Shown piece after piece: positions 35,519 to 46,390 of a DNA stretch of 64,000 bases (positions are counted from its first letter, which is position 1; every line of letters begins with the position of its first letter). The stretch lies in assembly GCF_900099785.1 (NCBI RefSeq), contig NZ_FNDS01000002.1, positions 124,001-188,000 of the forward strand, written 5' to 3'. The translations under genes were made by a program, and so were the position numbers. The notes under the pieces are model-generated. The model was given only the letters and a program-made list of their open reading frames with translations, did not search any database and was not told the origin of the DNA. This DNA is from Pseudomonas panipatensis (GTDB lineage: Bacteria > Pseudomonadota > Gammaproteobacteria > Pseudomonadales > Pseudomonadaceae).

Positions 35519-36696
35519 AGCTCGATGACGACCGACTCGGCCGAACGGGTCGCCTTGGCGCGCGCCTCATCGATCGACTCGGCGCGCGCCAGGGCGACGC
35601 CCATGCGCCGCTGGCCCTGGACTTCCGGCTTGCCGAACAGGCGCAGGGCGCTGTCCGGCTCGCTCAGCGCCGCGCCAAGGTTGCCGAAGCTGACCTGCTG
35701 CGAGTCGCCATCGACCAGGATGACCGCCGAGGCCGAGGGGCCGAACTGGCGAATCGCCGGGATCGGCAGACCGAGAATGGCTCGCGCGTGCAGAGCGAAT
35801 TCGGAAAGGTCCTGGGAGATCAACGTGACCAGGCCGGTATCGTGGGGGCGCGGCGAAACTTCGCTGAACCACACCTGGTCGCCCTTGACGAACAGCTCCA
35901 CGCCGAACAGGCCGCGGCCGCCCAGCGCCTCGGTCACCGCCTTGGCCACGCGCTCGGATTCGGCCAGGGCCTTCGGGCTCATCGCCTGAGGCTGCCAGGA
36001 CTCATGGTAGTCACCCTTCACCTGGCGGTGACCGATGGGCGCACAGAAGGTAGTGCCGCCGATATGGCGAACGGTGAGCAGGGTGATCTCGTAGTCGAAG
36101 TCGATGAAGCCTTCGACGATGACTCGGCCCTTGCCAGCACGACCGCCTTCCTGGGCGTAATCCCAGGCGGCCTGCAGATCGGCATCGGACTTGAGCACGC
36201 TCTGGCCCTTGCCGGAGGAACTCATGATCGGCTTGACCACGCAGGGGTAGCCCACCGCGGCGACGGCTGCACTGTACTCCTCGATGCTGTCGGCGAAGCG
36301 GTAGGGCGAGGTCGGCAGCCCCAGCTCCTCGGCGGCCAGGCGGCGGATGCCCTCGCGGTTCATGGTCAGCTGCGCGGCGCGAGCGGTGGGCACCACGGTG
36401 TAGCCCTCGGACTCCAGCTCCACCAGGGTGGCGGTGGCGATGGCCTCGATCTCCGGAACGATGTAGTCCGGCTTCTCCTGCTCGATCACCGCGCGCAGGG
36501 CGGCGCCGTCGAGCATGCTGAGCACGTGGCTACGGTGCGCGACCTGCATGGCCGGGGCGTTGGCGTAACGGTCGCAGGCGATCACTTCGCAACCCAGGCG
36601 CTGCAGCTCGATCACCACTTCCTTGCCCAGCTCACCGGAGCCGCAAAGCAGTACACGGGTCGCGCTCGGCGACAGGGGAGTTCCTATACGGGGCAT
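35515..36696 (-). CDS. purT: Formate-dependent phosphoribosylglycinamide formyltransferase
   Basis: A 393-residue ATP-grasp enzyme. It makes formyl-GAR from GAR, formate and ATP in purine synthesis, an alternative to the folate-dependent PurN. It begins [27 protein letters not shown]. The ATP-grasp segments [14 protein letters not shown] (about residue 152) and the metal-binding [21 protein letters not shown] are intact. GAGG lies nine bases before the ATG. It is fourth in the run Nudix - carbonic anhydrase-like - DUF1289 - purT - GDSL. Confidence 0.97.
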   Translation of the reverse strand: MPRIGTPLSPSATRVLLCGSGELGKEVVIELQRLGCEVIACDRYANAPAMQVAHRSHVLSMLDGAALRAVIEQEKPDYIVPEIEAIATATLVELESEGYTVVPTARAAQLTMNREGIRRLAAEELGLPTSPYRFADSIEEYSAAVAAVGYPCVVKPIMSSSGKGQSVLKSDADLQAAWDYAQEGGRAGKGRVIVEGFIDFDYEITLLTVRHIGGTTFCAPIGHRQVKGDYHESWQPQAMSPKALAESERVAKAVTEALGGRGLFGVELFVKGDQVWFSEVSPRPHDTGLVTLISQDLSEFALHARAILGLPIPAIRQFGPSASAVILVDGDSQQVSFGNLGAALSEPDSALRLFGKPEVQGQRRMGVALARAESIDEARAKATRSAESVVIEL

Positions 36697-36743
36697 TGCG
36701 TTGAACCTCGGGAATGGAAAGTTTCGCTCGGGGCGGTGGCGAT

Positions 36744-36932
36744 CTAGATCAGCACGCCCTGTTCGCGGGCCCGCTCATGGCAGCGCGCCAGCACCTCGCG
36801 GCGCTCGGCATTGTCCATGCGGCCCCAGCGGGTGATTTCGTCGGCGCTGCGCTGGCAGCCCAGGCAGATGTCGTTGTCGTCCAGCGCACAGACATGCACG
36901 CAGGGCGACACGACCGGACGCTCCTGACTCAT
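36744..36932 (-). CDS. DUF1289 domain-containing small protein
   Basis: A 62-residue cysteine-containing protein with the DUF1289 pattern [28 protein letters not shown]. Four cysteines (CxxxC...CxxC) suggest metal or iron-sulfur binding, though the function is unknown. It starts within the last four bases of the carbonic anhydrase-like gene, so its translation is probably coupled. Confidence 0.93.
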   Translation of the reverse strand: MSQERPVVSPCVHVCALDDNDICLGCQRSADEITRWGRMDNAERREVLARCHERAREQGVLI

Positions 36933-37453
36933 TCTTCCTGCTCGGCCAGATCGCGGGCGTAGCGCTGGGCGTTGTGCACGTAGTGTGCGGCACTGGCTTC
37001 GAGCATCTTTTTCTGCTGCTCGGTCAGCTCGCGCACCACCTTGCCGGGCGAGCCCATGACCAGCGAGCCGTCGGGAATGACCTTGCCCTCGGGAATCAGC
37101 GAGTTGGCGCCGATGATGCAGTATTTGCCGATCTTCGCACCGTTGAGCACGACCGCGTTGATGCCGATGAGGCTGTAGTCGTCCACCGTGCAGCCGTGCA
37201 ACATCACGTTGTGGCCAATGGTCACGCCCTTGCCGAGGGTCAGCGGGAAGCCCATGTCGGTATGCATCACGGTGCCATCCTGGACGTTGCTGTTCTCACC
37301 GATGTGGATCAGCTCGTTGTCGCCACGCAGCACGGCGTTGAACCAGACACTGGCGCCAGCCTCCAGGCGCACCTTGCCGATCACCGCCGCGTTCGGCGCA
37401 ATCCAACTGTCGGGATGGGTTTCGACTCGGGCCTGGCCCAGGCGGTATTTCAT
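36929..37453 (-). CDS. Gamma-carbonic anhydrase family protein (YrdA-like)
   Basis: A 174-residue left-handed beta-helix protein with hexapeptide repeats ([57 protein letters not shown]). The metal-binding histidines of gamma-carbonic anhydrases are in place ([11 protein letters not shown]). Activity as a carbonic anhydrase is not proven for YrdA-type proteins. ATG 37453 (MKYRLGQ) with GAGGA seven bases upstream is chosen over the ATG six codons earlier. Confidence 0.92.
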   Translation of the reverse strand: MKYRLGQARVETHPDSWIAPNAAVIGKVRLEAGASVWFNAVLRGDNELIHIGENSNVQDGTVMHTDMGFPLTLGKGVTIGHNVMLHGCTVDDYSLIGINAVVLNGAKIGKYCIIGANSLIPEGKVIPDGSLVMGSPGKVVRELTEQQKKMLEASAAHYVHNAQRYARDLAEQEE

Positions 37454-37495
37454 CGGAAAGTCCTCAGGCATGTTTTTCTTGTGCCGGCATCCGGC

Positions 37496-38092
37496 TCAAC
37501 GCAGTGTGACGAAGCGCGGCGGCGGCTGGTGCAGGTCGATGCGGGCGTCGAACAGCAGGTTGACCAACTCGACGACCATGATCGCCGAGAGTCCCCAGAT
37601 CTTGTATTCGCCGAAACGGTAGCTGGGCACATACCAACTGCGGCCAAAATAATCGATGCGATGGGTCATCTCCCGCGGATCGTCGCGGAAGAACGCCAAC
37701 GGCACATTGAATACCGCGGCGATTTCACCGTCATTGGGCTTGTACTCGACGAAATCGGGAACGAAACCGACGAAAGGCGTTACCTGGATGCCGTGGCGCG
37801 AGACCAGGGTGCTCAGGGGACCGACCACATCCACCAGGCTCGGCGGCAAGGCGATTTCCTCCTCTGCCTCGCGCAGGGCGGTGTGGATCAGGTCGACATC
37901 GCCAGGATCGCGCCGCCCGCCGGGGAAGGCCACCTCACCGCTGTGGGTGGACAGGCCGCTGGCGCGCAGGGTCAGCACCAGCTCTTCACTACGGGTGATA
38001 GGCAGCAGCACCGCCGCTTCGGGGAGGCTCTGGTCGCTCTTCAGGTTCTCGGGGATGTGCGCCGCGATGCGCTGGCGCAGCTCGTCCAGCAT
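37496..38092 (-). CDS. CoA pyrophosphatase (NudL-type Nudix hydrolase)
   Basis: A 198-residue Nudix enzyme of the CoA-cleaving type, expected to split CoA into phosphopantetheine and 3',5'-ADP. The Nudix box is GGRRDPGDVDLIHTALREAEEEIAL in parts; its final glycine is alanine (REAEEEIA). The UPF0035 element before it (LTLRASGLSTHSGEVAFPGG) marks the CoA branch. ATG 38092 with AGGA upstream gives the family length; the longer ORF upstream has no similarity. It heads the minus-strand run that ends with the GDSL hydrolase. Confidence 0.9.
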   Translation of the reverse strand: MLDELRQRIAAHIPENLKSDQSLPEAAVLLPITRSEELVLTLRASGLSTHSGEVAFPGGRRDPGDVDLIHTALREAEEEIALPPSLVDVVGPLSTLVSRHGIQVTPFVGFVPDFVEYKPNDGEIAAVFNVPLAFFRDDPREMTHRIDYFGRSWYVPSYRFGEYKIWGLSAIMVVELVNLLFDARIDLHQPPPRFVTLR

Positions 38093-38227
38093 GCGGACAT
38101 CCTGCGTATAGGCACTGTCATTAATTGACGAATCATGGCATGAAAGCCCGCCCCACCCAACCCCCACCCCTTGCTGGGCGCGGCCTCGGACGAGCAAGAT
38201 GGGAATAACTCCGAACAAGGAAACGGC

Positions 38228-38782
38228 ATGAAATTCTGCAGTCAGTGCGGTGCCAGCGTGAGTCTGCGCATTCCCAGCGGCGACAACCGGCCGCGTTACA
38301 TCTGCGACCGATGCCAGACCGTGCACTACCAGAATCCTCGTATCATCGCCGGCTGCCTGCCGGTATGGGAGGGCCGCGTCCTGCTCTGCCGTCGCGCCAT
38401 CGCGCCCCGCCAAGGCTACTGGACGCTACCGGCCGGCTTCATGGAGAACGGCGAGACCCTGGAACAGGCCGCCGCCCGCGAAACCCTGGAAGAGGCCTGC
38501 GCGCGGGTCAGCAACCTGAAGCTGTACACCCTCTTCGATCTGCCGCACATCAGCCAGGTGTACATGTTCTTCCGCGCCGAGCTGGCCGACCTGGATTTCG
38601 CCGCCGGCGAAGAGAGCCTGGAGGTGCAACTGTTCGAAGAAACAGGCATTCCCTGGTCGGAGCTGGCTTTCCCGACCGTGGGCCGTACCTTAGAATGCTT
38701 CTTCGGCGACCGGCAGAGACAGGACTTCCCGGTACGCAACGAGGCCATTGCACCGATGCAAGGCCACTACAAGAAGACCTGA
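38228..38782 (+). CDS. Nudix hydrolase with N-terminal zinc ribbon
   Basis: A 184-residue Nudix protein. Residues 1-35 hold two CxxC pairs (CSQC, CDRC) forming a zinc ribbon like that of NudC-type enzymes. The Nudix box (GFMENGETLEQAAARETLEEACAR in parts) follows at about 78-100; its last glycine is replaced, as in the neighbouring CoA pyrophosphatase. ADP-ribose or NADH-type substrates are likely for this group, but cannot be chosen from sequence. AAGGAA precedes the ATG. It is divergent from the CoA pyrophosphatase and precedes the transpeptidase-like gene. Confidence 0.88.
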   Translation: MKFCSQCGASVSLRIPSGDNRPRYICDRCQTVHYQNPRIIAGCLPVWEGRVLLCRRAIAPRQGYWTLPAGFMENGETLEQAAARETLEEACARVSNLKLYTLFDLPHISQVYMFFRAELADLDFAAGEESLEVQLFEETGIPWSELAFPTVGRTLECFFGDRQRQDFPVRNEAIAPMQGHYKKT

Positions 38783-38839
38783 ATACCGTGCACTGCCGTT
38801 CGCGGCGCTTTTCTGATAGATCCGGGGGATGTTGTTTCC

Positions 38840-39340
38840 ATGCGCTGGCTGCTTGCCTTTCTGAGCCTGACCTTTGCTGCCTTGACGCACGCGAACGCCA
38901 CGCCGACGCTGGAGGGCCATATCGACAAGGTCCTGGTCGTCAAGTCCGAGCACAAACTGCATCTACTGAGCAACGGCAAGATTATCAAGAGCTATCGCGT
39001 CTCCCTGGGCAAGACCCCGCGCGGACCGAAGTTCGCCGAGGGCGACAACCGCACGCCGGAAGGCTTCTACTGGATCGACTGGCGCAAGACCAGCGACAAG
39101 TTCAACCTCTCCATTCATATCTCCTACCCCAATGCCCGCGACGTTGCGCGCGCCCGCGACAAGGGCCTGGCTCCCGGCGGGATGATCATGATCCACGGCA
39201 CCCCGCAAAGCGACCAGTACCCGGAGTGGTATTTTTCCACCCTCGACTGGACCAATGGCTGCATCGCCATGACCAACGCCGATATTCGCGAAGTCTGGAG
39301 CCTGGTGAAGGATGGAACGCTGATCGAGATCCGCCCCTGA
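38840..39340 (+). CDS. Exported L,D-transpeptidase (YkuD) family protein
   Basis: A 166-residue protein with a signal peptide (residues 1-20, ending THANA) and a YkuD domain. His119 (MIMIHGT) and Cys141 (WTNGCIAMTNADI) match the catalytic HGT and S/T-x-GC motifs, with NGC in place of the common HGC. Such enzymes crosslink peptidoglycan at meso-diaminopimelate or modify it. It is small for the family and lacks a separate LysM domain, so it may be a specialised or hydrolytic member. A strong terminator follows. Confidence 0.9.
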   Translation: MRWLLAFLSLTFAALTHANATPTLEGHIDKVLVVKSEHKLHLLSNGKIIKSYRVSLGKTPRGPKFAEGDNRTPEGFYWIDWRKTSDKFNLSIHISYPNARDVARARDKGLAPGGMIMIHGTPQSDQYPEWYFSTLDWTNGCIAMTNADIREVWSLVKDGTLIEIRP

Positions 39341-39364
39341 TATGCGGTCCACGACCGACAATTG

Positions 39365-39390
39365 AAAAAGGCGCCCAAGGGCGCCTTTTT
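39365..39390. terminator. Bidirectional terminator
   Basis: AAAAAGGCGCCC-AA-GGGCGCCTTTTT, a perfect 12-base-pair inverted repeat with A and T tracts. It lies between the convergent transpeptidase-like and NIF3-like genes and serves both strands. Confidence 0.92.
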
Positions 39391-39409
39391 CGTTAGCGGC
39401 AATAACGCG

Positions 39410-39727
39410 TCAGAACACCATGTCCGACAACCGCCAGACTTCGAAGGCCGGCGTCTCATAGGGATGCGCGGCCTTGAGGGCCTTCACCGAGTCGTGGATC
39501 AGCTCGTCGGCCACCACCAACTCAACCCGCCATTCAGGGACATGTTCGACCAGCCCCACCTCACCGAGGAACGGCTTGCTGCCCTGCAACGGACGGAACT
39601 GACCTGTGCCAAGTACCTGCCAACAGCAGCTGTCGTAGGCTCCGATGCGTCCTGCACCTGCGGTGAAAACCGCTTTCTTCACCGTTTCCAGATGGCTTTC
39701 TGGAACATAGAAACAGAGTTTGTACAT
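39410..39727 (-). CDS. NIF3-like / YqfO C-terminal-domain protein
   Basis: A 105-residue protein starting MYKLCFYVPESHLETVKKAVFTAGAGRIGAYDSCCWQ. It corresponds to the CutA-like inserted domain found in longer NIF3/YqfO proteins and as stand-alone proteins in Pseudomonas; the tail HPYETPAFEVW is characteristic. Function unknown. ATG 39727 with GGAG upstream is preferred over longer in-frame starts. It shares a terminator with the convergent transpeptidase-like gene. Confidence 0.88.
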   Translation of the reverse strand: MYKLCFYVPESHLETVKKAVFTAGAGRIGAYDSCCWQVLGTGQFRPLQGSKPFLGEVGLVEHVPEWRVELVVADELIHDSVKALKAAHPYETPAFEVWRLSDMVF

Positions 39728-40025
39728 CAAGCGCTCCGTGTCGAGAGACTGGACCGGATTGGAAGTCGAGGCGCAAATGCTGCCACAAATAGTGGCACTT
39801 TGCCTTATCACGCTAAACCTCAGCCCGACAAAAGTTCGACCGCGCGACCGCCTTCACGTTCTGAAGGAACAACGGGGATCAGCGAAACTGTGACAGACCT
39901 CCGCTTTGCCAGCGGCCTACTCTCCGATAAAAGGTCACTGGCGCCCCCCATCCTTCGTCCAGCACCGCTCGGAAAGCGCCGCCGCGCATCCCGCCCAGGC
40001 CCAGCGCGGCCTCGATCGGCGCCTG
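39728..40025. other. Intergenic region upstream of the NIF3-like gene
   Basis: About 300 bases between the NIF3-like gene and the purL terminator. The only clear structure is a perfect palindrome TGCCAC-AAATA-GTGGCA (39781-39797), about 55-70 bases before the NIF3-like start, in an AT-richer patch. It could be an operator. I see no credible gene; the ORFs here are low-complexity proline/arginine frames. Confidence 0.4.
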
Positions 40026-40056
40026 AAAAAAAAGGGAAAGCACGAGGCTTTCCCTT
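40026..40056 (-). terminator. purL intrinsic terminator
   Basis: On the minus strand AAGGGAAAGC-CTCGT-GCTTTCCCTT followed by eight consecutive T in total. It lies about 55 bases past the purL stop codon. Confidence 0.93.
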
Positions 40057-40109
40057 CTTCTGCTGCGCGGCCCCTTCCCTGGCGGAAAAGGGCGCTCCGG
40101 GTCTCGGGC

Positions 40110-43100
40110 TCAGCCCACCCAGACGCGGGCGTTGCGGAACATGCGCATCCAGCCGCCGTCCTCTTCCCACTCGTCCGGACGCCAGGAGTTCTGCACGGCG
40201 CGGAACACACGCTCCGGGTGCGGCATCATGATGGTCACGCGGCCGTCGCGGTTGGACAGGCCGGTGATGCCGCGCGGCGAACCGTTGGGGTTGGCCGGGT
40301 AGCTTTCCGTGACCTTGCCCTGGTTGTCGACGAAACGCAGCGCGACACAACCGGACAGATCGGCTTCCAGCAGCGCTTCGGCGCTCTCGAACTCCGCATG
40401 GCCTTCGCCGTGGGCGATGGCGATGGGCAAGCGCGAACCGGCCATGCCCTGCAGGAAGATCGACTGCGACTCTTGCACTTGGACCATGGCCACGCGCGCT
40501 TCGAACTGCTCGGAGCGGTTGCGCACGAAGTGCGGCCAGAACTCGGTGCCCGGAATCAGCTCATGCAGGTTGGAGAGCATCTGGCAGCCGTTGCACACCC
40601 CCAGGGCGAAACTGTCCTTGCGCTCGAAGAAGCCCTGGAAGGCATCGCGGGCACGGGCATTGAACAGGATCGACTTGGCCCAGCCCTCGCCGGCGCCGAG
40701 CACGTCGCCGTAGGAGAAGCCGCCACAGGCCACCAGGCCCTTGAACGCTTCCAGGCTGACACGGCCGGAAAGGATGTCGCTCATGTGCACGTCCACCGCG
40801 GTGAAGCCGGCACGGTCGAAGGCAGCGGCCATCTCCACCTGGCCGTTGACGCCCTGCTCGCGGAGGATCGCCACCTGCGGGCGCACACCTTTCTTGATGT
40901 AGGGCGCCGCGACATCGTCGTTGACGTCGTAGCTGAGCTTGGCCGACAGGCCGGGATTGTCTTCCGCCAGCAGGCCATCGAACTCCTGATCGGCGCAGTC
41001 GGCGTTGTCGCGCAGACGCTGGATCTGGTAGCTGGTCTCGCTCCAGGTGCGCTGCAGCAGACGACGCTCGGCGTTGTAGACGGACTCGCCGTTGAAGGTC
41101 AGTTCGATCTTGTTGCCGCTGACCGGACGACCGATGACCGCGACGCAGTCGCCCAGGCCGGCAGCGCTGAACTGCGCGAGGATTTCCGGCGTGGCGTCCT
41201 CGCGGACCTGGATGATCGCACCCAGCTCCTCGTTGAATAGCGCGGCCCCCAGCTCTTCACGGCTGGCAGCCAGGGCATCGAGGGTCAGTTCGAGGCCACA
41301 GTGGCCGGCGAAGGCCATTTCCAGCACGGCGGCCTGCAGGCCACCGTCGGAACGGTCGTGGTAGGCGAGCAGATGTCCGTCGGCATTGAGGCCCTGGATC
41401 ACCGCGAAGAAGGCCTTGATGTCTTCGGCATCGTCGAGGTCGGGCGCCTGCCGGCCGATCTTGCCGTAGGTCTGTGCCAGGATGGAGCCGCCGAGACGGT
41501 TCTTGCCACGTCCGAGATCGATCAGGATCAGGTCGGTTTCGCCCTTGTCCAGGCGCAATTGCGGCGTCAGGGTCTTGCGGATGTCACTGACCGGGGCGAA
41601 GCCGGAGATGATCAGCGACATCGGCGCGGTCACGCTTTTCTCGCTGTCGCCGTCCTGCCAGCGGGTCTTCATGGACATGGAGTCCTTGCCCACCGGGATG
41701 GTGATGCCCAGCTGCGGGCACAGCTCCATCCCCACCGCCTTGACGGTGTCGTACAGCCGCGCGTCCTCGCCCGGGTGACCGGCGGCGGCCATCCAGTTGG
41801 CCGACAGCTTGATGTCGGAAATGGCGTCGATGCGCGATGCGGCCAGGTTGGTGATGGTTTCGCCGATGGCCATGCGTCCGGACGCCGGCGCGTCGAGCAG
41901 GGCCAGCGGAGTGCGTTCGCCCATGGCCATGGCTTCGCCGGTGTAGACATCGAAGCTGGTGGCAGTGACGGCGCAATCCGCCACCGGCACCTGCCAGGGA
42001 CCGACCATCTGGTCACGGGCGACCAGACCGGTGATGGTGCGATCGCCGATGGTGATCAGGAAGTTCTTGCTCGCGACGGCCGGGTGGCGCAGCACACGAT
42101 CGGTCGCCTCACCCAGGTCGAGGGCCGCGGCGGCGAAATCGTCACCCAACTCGGCCTCACGGGAAACCGAGCGATGCATGCGCGGCGGCTTGCCGAGCAG
42201 CACATCGAGGGGCATGTCCACCGGCTTGTTGCCGAAGTGGCTGTCGGAAACGGTCAGGTGCTTCTCTTCGGTGGCCTCGCCGACCACTGCGAACGGGCAG
42301 CGCTCGCGCTCGCAGATGGCCTTGAAGGTGTCGAAGTCGGCAGCGTCCACCGAGAGCACGTAGCGCTCCTGGGACTCGTTGCACCAGATTTCCAGCGGGC
42401 TCATGCCCGGCTCGTCGTTGGGCACCGCGCGCAGCTCGAAACGACCGCCGCGGCCGCCGTCGTTGATCAGCTCCGGCAGGGCGTTGGAAATACCGCCTGC
42501 GCCAACGTCGTGGATGAATTTGATCGGGTTGTCGCTGCCCATCTGCCAGCAGCGGTCGATGACCTCCTGGCAGCGACGCTCCATTTCCGGGTTCTCGCGC
42601 TGCACCGAGGCGAAGTCCAGGTCCGCGGCGCTGGCGCCGGTGGCCATGGACGAAGCGGCGCCGCCGCCCAGGCCGATGAGCATGGCCGGGCCGCCAAGCA
42701 CGATGAGCTTGGCGCCGACGCTGATCTCGCCCTTCTGCACATGGTCTTCACGGATGTTGCCCATGCCACCGGCGATCATGATCGGCTTGTGATAACCGCG
42801 CACTTCTTCGCCGCGCGGCGTGGCCACCGCCTGCTCGAAGGTACGGAAGTAGCCGGTCAGGTTGGGACGGCCGAACTCGTTGTTGAAGGCCGCGCCGCCG
42901 AGCGGGCCCTCGATCATGATGTCCAGCGCGGTGACGATGCGCTCGGGCTTGCCGTAAGGCACTTCCCAAGGCTGTTCGAAACCCGGGATGTTCAGGTTGG
43001 ACACGGTGAAGCCGACCAGGCCGGCCTTGGGCTTGGCGCCACGGCCGGTCGCGCCTTCGTCGCGGATCTCGCCGCCGGAACCGGTGGAGGCGCCGGGGAA

Positions 43101-44006
43101 CGGAGCGATGGCGGTCGGGTGGTTGTGCGTCTCCACCTTCATCAGGATGTGCACCGGCTCTTCGCTGGCGGCGTACTGACGGGTCTCGGGATTGGGGTAG
43201 AAGCGGCCGGCGACGAAGCCGGTCATCACCGCGGCGTTGTCCTTGTAGGCGGACAGCACGCCTTCGCGGTGCATCTCATAGGTGTTCTTGATCATGCCGA
43301 ACAGGCTCTTCTCCTGAGCCTGGCCGTCGATGTCCCAACTGGCGTTGAAGATCTTGTGCCGGCAGTGCTCGGAGTTGGCCTGGGCGAACATCATCAGCTC
43401 GACGTCGTGCGGGTTGCGGCCCAGTTCGCCAAAGCTCTTCACCAGGTAATCGATTTCGTCCTCGGCCAGGGCCAGGCCGAGTTCCAGGTTGGCTTTCTCC
43501 AGCGCCGGACGGCCGCCAGCGAGGACATCGATCACGTTCAGCGGCTTGGGTTGCGCGTGGCTGAACAGGCCGGCAGCCGCATCCAGGTCGGCCAGTACCA
43601 GTTGGGTCATGCGGTCATGCAGGCGTGCGGCGACCAGTTGGGCATCCGCCTCGGAGAGTTCACCGCTGACGTAGTAGGCGATGCCACGCTCGATCCGCTC
43701 GATCTTCGCCAGGCCGCAGTTACGGGCAATATCGGTGGCCTTGCTCGACCACGGCGAAATGGTGCCGAACCGCGGCAGGACCAGGAACAGACGGCCGCTG
43801 GGTTCCTGCACCGGCACGCTCGGACCGTACTTCAGCAGGCGGCCGAGCACCCGCTCCTCTTCGGCGGTCAGCGCGCCGCTGACTTCGGCGAAATGCGCAA
43901 ACTCGGCGTACAGCCCGGTGACAGCGGGTACCTGCCGGGTCAGCAGGTCGAGCAGTTTGCCGTGGCGGAAGGCGGAAAGGGCGGGAGCGCCGCGCAGGAT
44001 CAGCAT
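40110..44006 (-). CDS. purL: Phosphoribosylformylglycinamidine synthase
   Basis: A 1298-residue single-chain FGAM synthase of the large proteobacterial type. It has an N-terminal PurS-like domain, two AIRS-like synthase halves ([35 protein letters not shown] in parts at about 290-330), and a C-terminal glutamine amidotransferase ([14 protein letters not shown], the nucleophile cysteine at about 1140). It converts FGAR, ATP and glutamine to FGAM in purine synthesis. It is transcribed alone, divergently from mltF, and has its own terminator. Confidence 0.98.
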   Translation of the reverse strand: MLILRGAPALSAFRHGKLLDLLTRQVPAVTGLYAEFAHFAEVSGALTAEEERVLGRLLKYGPSVPVQEPSGRLFLVLPRFGTISPWSSKATDIARNCGLAKIERIERGIAYYVSGELSEADAQLVAARLHDRMTQLVLADLDAAAGLFSHAQPKPLNVIDVLAGGRPALEKANLELGLALAEDEIDYLVKSFGELGRNPHDVELMMFAQANSEHCRHKIFNASWDIDGQAQEKSLFGMIKNTYEMHREGVLSAYKDNAAVMTGFVAGRFYPNPETRQYAASEEPVHILMKVETHNHPTAIAPFPGASTGSGGEIRDEGATGRGAKPKAGLVGFTVSNLNIPGFEQPWEVPYGKPERIVTALDIMIEGPLGGAAFNNEFGRPNLTGYFRTFEQAVATPRGEEVRGYHKPIMIAGGMGNIREDHVQKGEISVGAKLIVLGGPAMLIGLGGGAASSMATGASAADLDFASVQRENPEMERRCQEVIDRCWQMGSDNPIKFIHDVGAGGISNALPELINDGGRGGRFELRAVPNDEPGMSPLEIWCNESQERYVLSVDAADFDTFKAICERERCPFAVVGEATEEKHLTVSDSHFGNKPVDMPLDVLLGKPPRMHRSVSREAELGDDFAAAALDLGEATDRVLRHPAVASKNFLITIGDRTITGLVARDQMVGPWQVPVADCAVTATSFDVYTGEAMAMGERTPLALLDAPASGRMAIGETITNLAASRIDAISDIKLSANWMAAAGHPGEDARLYDTVKAVGMELCPQLGITIPVGKDSMSMKTRWQDGDSEKSVTAPMSLIISGFAPVSDIRKTLTPQLRLDKGETDLILIDLGRGKNRLGGSILAQTYGKIGRQAPDLDDAEDIKAFFAVIQGLNADGHLLAYHDRSDGGLQAAVLEMAFAGHCGLELTLDALAASREELGAALFNEELGAIIQVREDATPEILAQFSAAGLGDCVAVIGRPVSGNKIELTFNGESVYNAERRLLQRTWSETSYQIQRLRDNADCADQEFDGLLAEDNPGLSAKLSYDVNDDVAAPYIKKGVRPQVAILREQGVNGQVEMAAAFDRAGFTAVDVHMSDILSGRVSLEAFKGLVACGGFSYGDVLGAGEGWAKSILFNARARDAFQGFFERKDSFALGVCNGCQMLSNLHELIPGTEFWPHFVRNRSEQFEARVAMVQVQESQSIFLQGMAGSRLPIAIAHGEGHAEFESAEALLEADLSGCVALRFVDNQGKVTESYPANPNGSPRGITGLSNRDGRVTIMMPHPERVFRAVQNSWRPDEWEEDGGWMRMFRNARVWVG

Positions 44007-44072
44007 TGTCGGAACAGCCTCTGGAGACGGGAGAGTATGGGGGCCGGACGAGCCGACCCGCAGAGGCCGTGC

Positions 44073-44078
44073 ATTCTA
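44073..44078 (-). promoter_or_regulatory. Candidate purL -10 element
   Basis: TAGAAT in the context GGTAGAATGC on the minus strand, about 70 bases before the purL start. No good -35 box is found at the usual distance, so only the -10 is proposed. Confidence 0.4.
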
Positions 44079-44237
44079 CCGCAAAGCGCCGCCCGGCGGC
44101 ACCCGCAGCTCGGCCGAAAGCGGCTCGCGCCGGTCGGCGGACATCGGCGGGTTGCCGCTCATCGACGAACACGCCCAGGGGTTTCCCCATGCCCCGCGCA
44201 CAAGGCCCGGCAGCCGCGACCTGGCGCCGCCGGTTAG

Positions 44238-45767
<1,530 letters not shown>

Positions 45768-45871
45768 GGCGCGGCGCCTCCGTGCTCCGGGGCGAGCATC
45801 GCAGTCGAACGCGCCCTCGCCTGCCGCTTGCTCGCTGGCTGCCGGCCGACAAGGCGGCAGCCCAACGCGCC

Positions 45872-46390
45872 TCAGCCCTTGCGCCGCGCCTTGAAGAAGG
45901 CCGAGAGCATGGCACTGCACTCCTCCGCCAGAACCCCGCCCTCCACCAGCACCCGGTGATTGAGGAAGTCCTGGGCGAAGAACTCGCCACGACTGACCAC
46001 CACCCCTGACTTCGGCTCCAGGGTGCCGTAGACCAGGCGCTGAATGCGGGCATGCACCAGCAGGCCGGCGCACATGCTGCAGGGCTCCAGGGTCACGTAG
46101 AGGGTGCTGCCGGGCAGGCGGTAGTTGCTCGCCGCGGCGGCAGCCATGCGGATCGCCACCATCTCCGCATGGGCGCTGGGATCGCGGGCGCTGATCGGCT
46201 GATTGAACCCACGGCCGATGACTTCCCCGCCCAGCACCAGCACGGCGCCGACCGGCACTTCGCCCAGGGCAGCGCCCTGTGCGGCGAGCGCCAGGGCCTC
46301 ACGCATGAACTCCAGGTCGCGGCTGCGATCGATGACCGGGCGCAGCCCTTTCACGGTCGGGTGCCCCTTGCTATTGGTCAGCCGCACCAT
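45872..46390 (-). CDS. tadA: tRNA-specific adenosine deaminase
   Basis: A 172-residue zinc enzyme that deaminates A34 to inosine in tRNA-Arg(ACG). The zinc ligands and catalytic glutamate are visible in DPSAHAEM (HAE) and LEPCSMCAG (PCxxC). ATG 46390 overlaps the upstream multicopper oxidase gene by 13 bases; a GTG at about codon 13 would remove the overlap and give a length closer to other TadA proteins. The start is therefore uncertain, the identity is not. Confidence 0.95.
   Translation of the reverse strand: MVRLTNSKGHPTVKGLRPVIDRSRDLEFMREALALAAQGAALGEVPVGAVLVLGGEVIGRGFNQPISARDPSAHAEMVAIRMAAAAASNYRLPGSTLYVTLEPCSMCAGLLVHARIQRLVYGTLEPKSGVVVSRGEFFAQDFLNHRVLVEGGVLAEECSAMLSAFFKARRKG

Noticed and set aside
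41301-44237. A 978-codon open frame on the plus strand opposite purL
   Set aside because: It is antisense to a fully intact purL and has the repetitive Gly/Val/His/Asp-rich composition produced by reading a GC-rich gene backward. No motif and no ribosome binding site support it.
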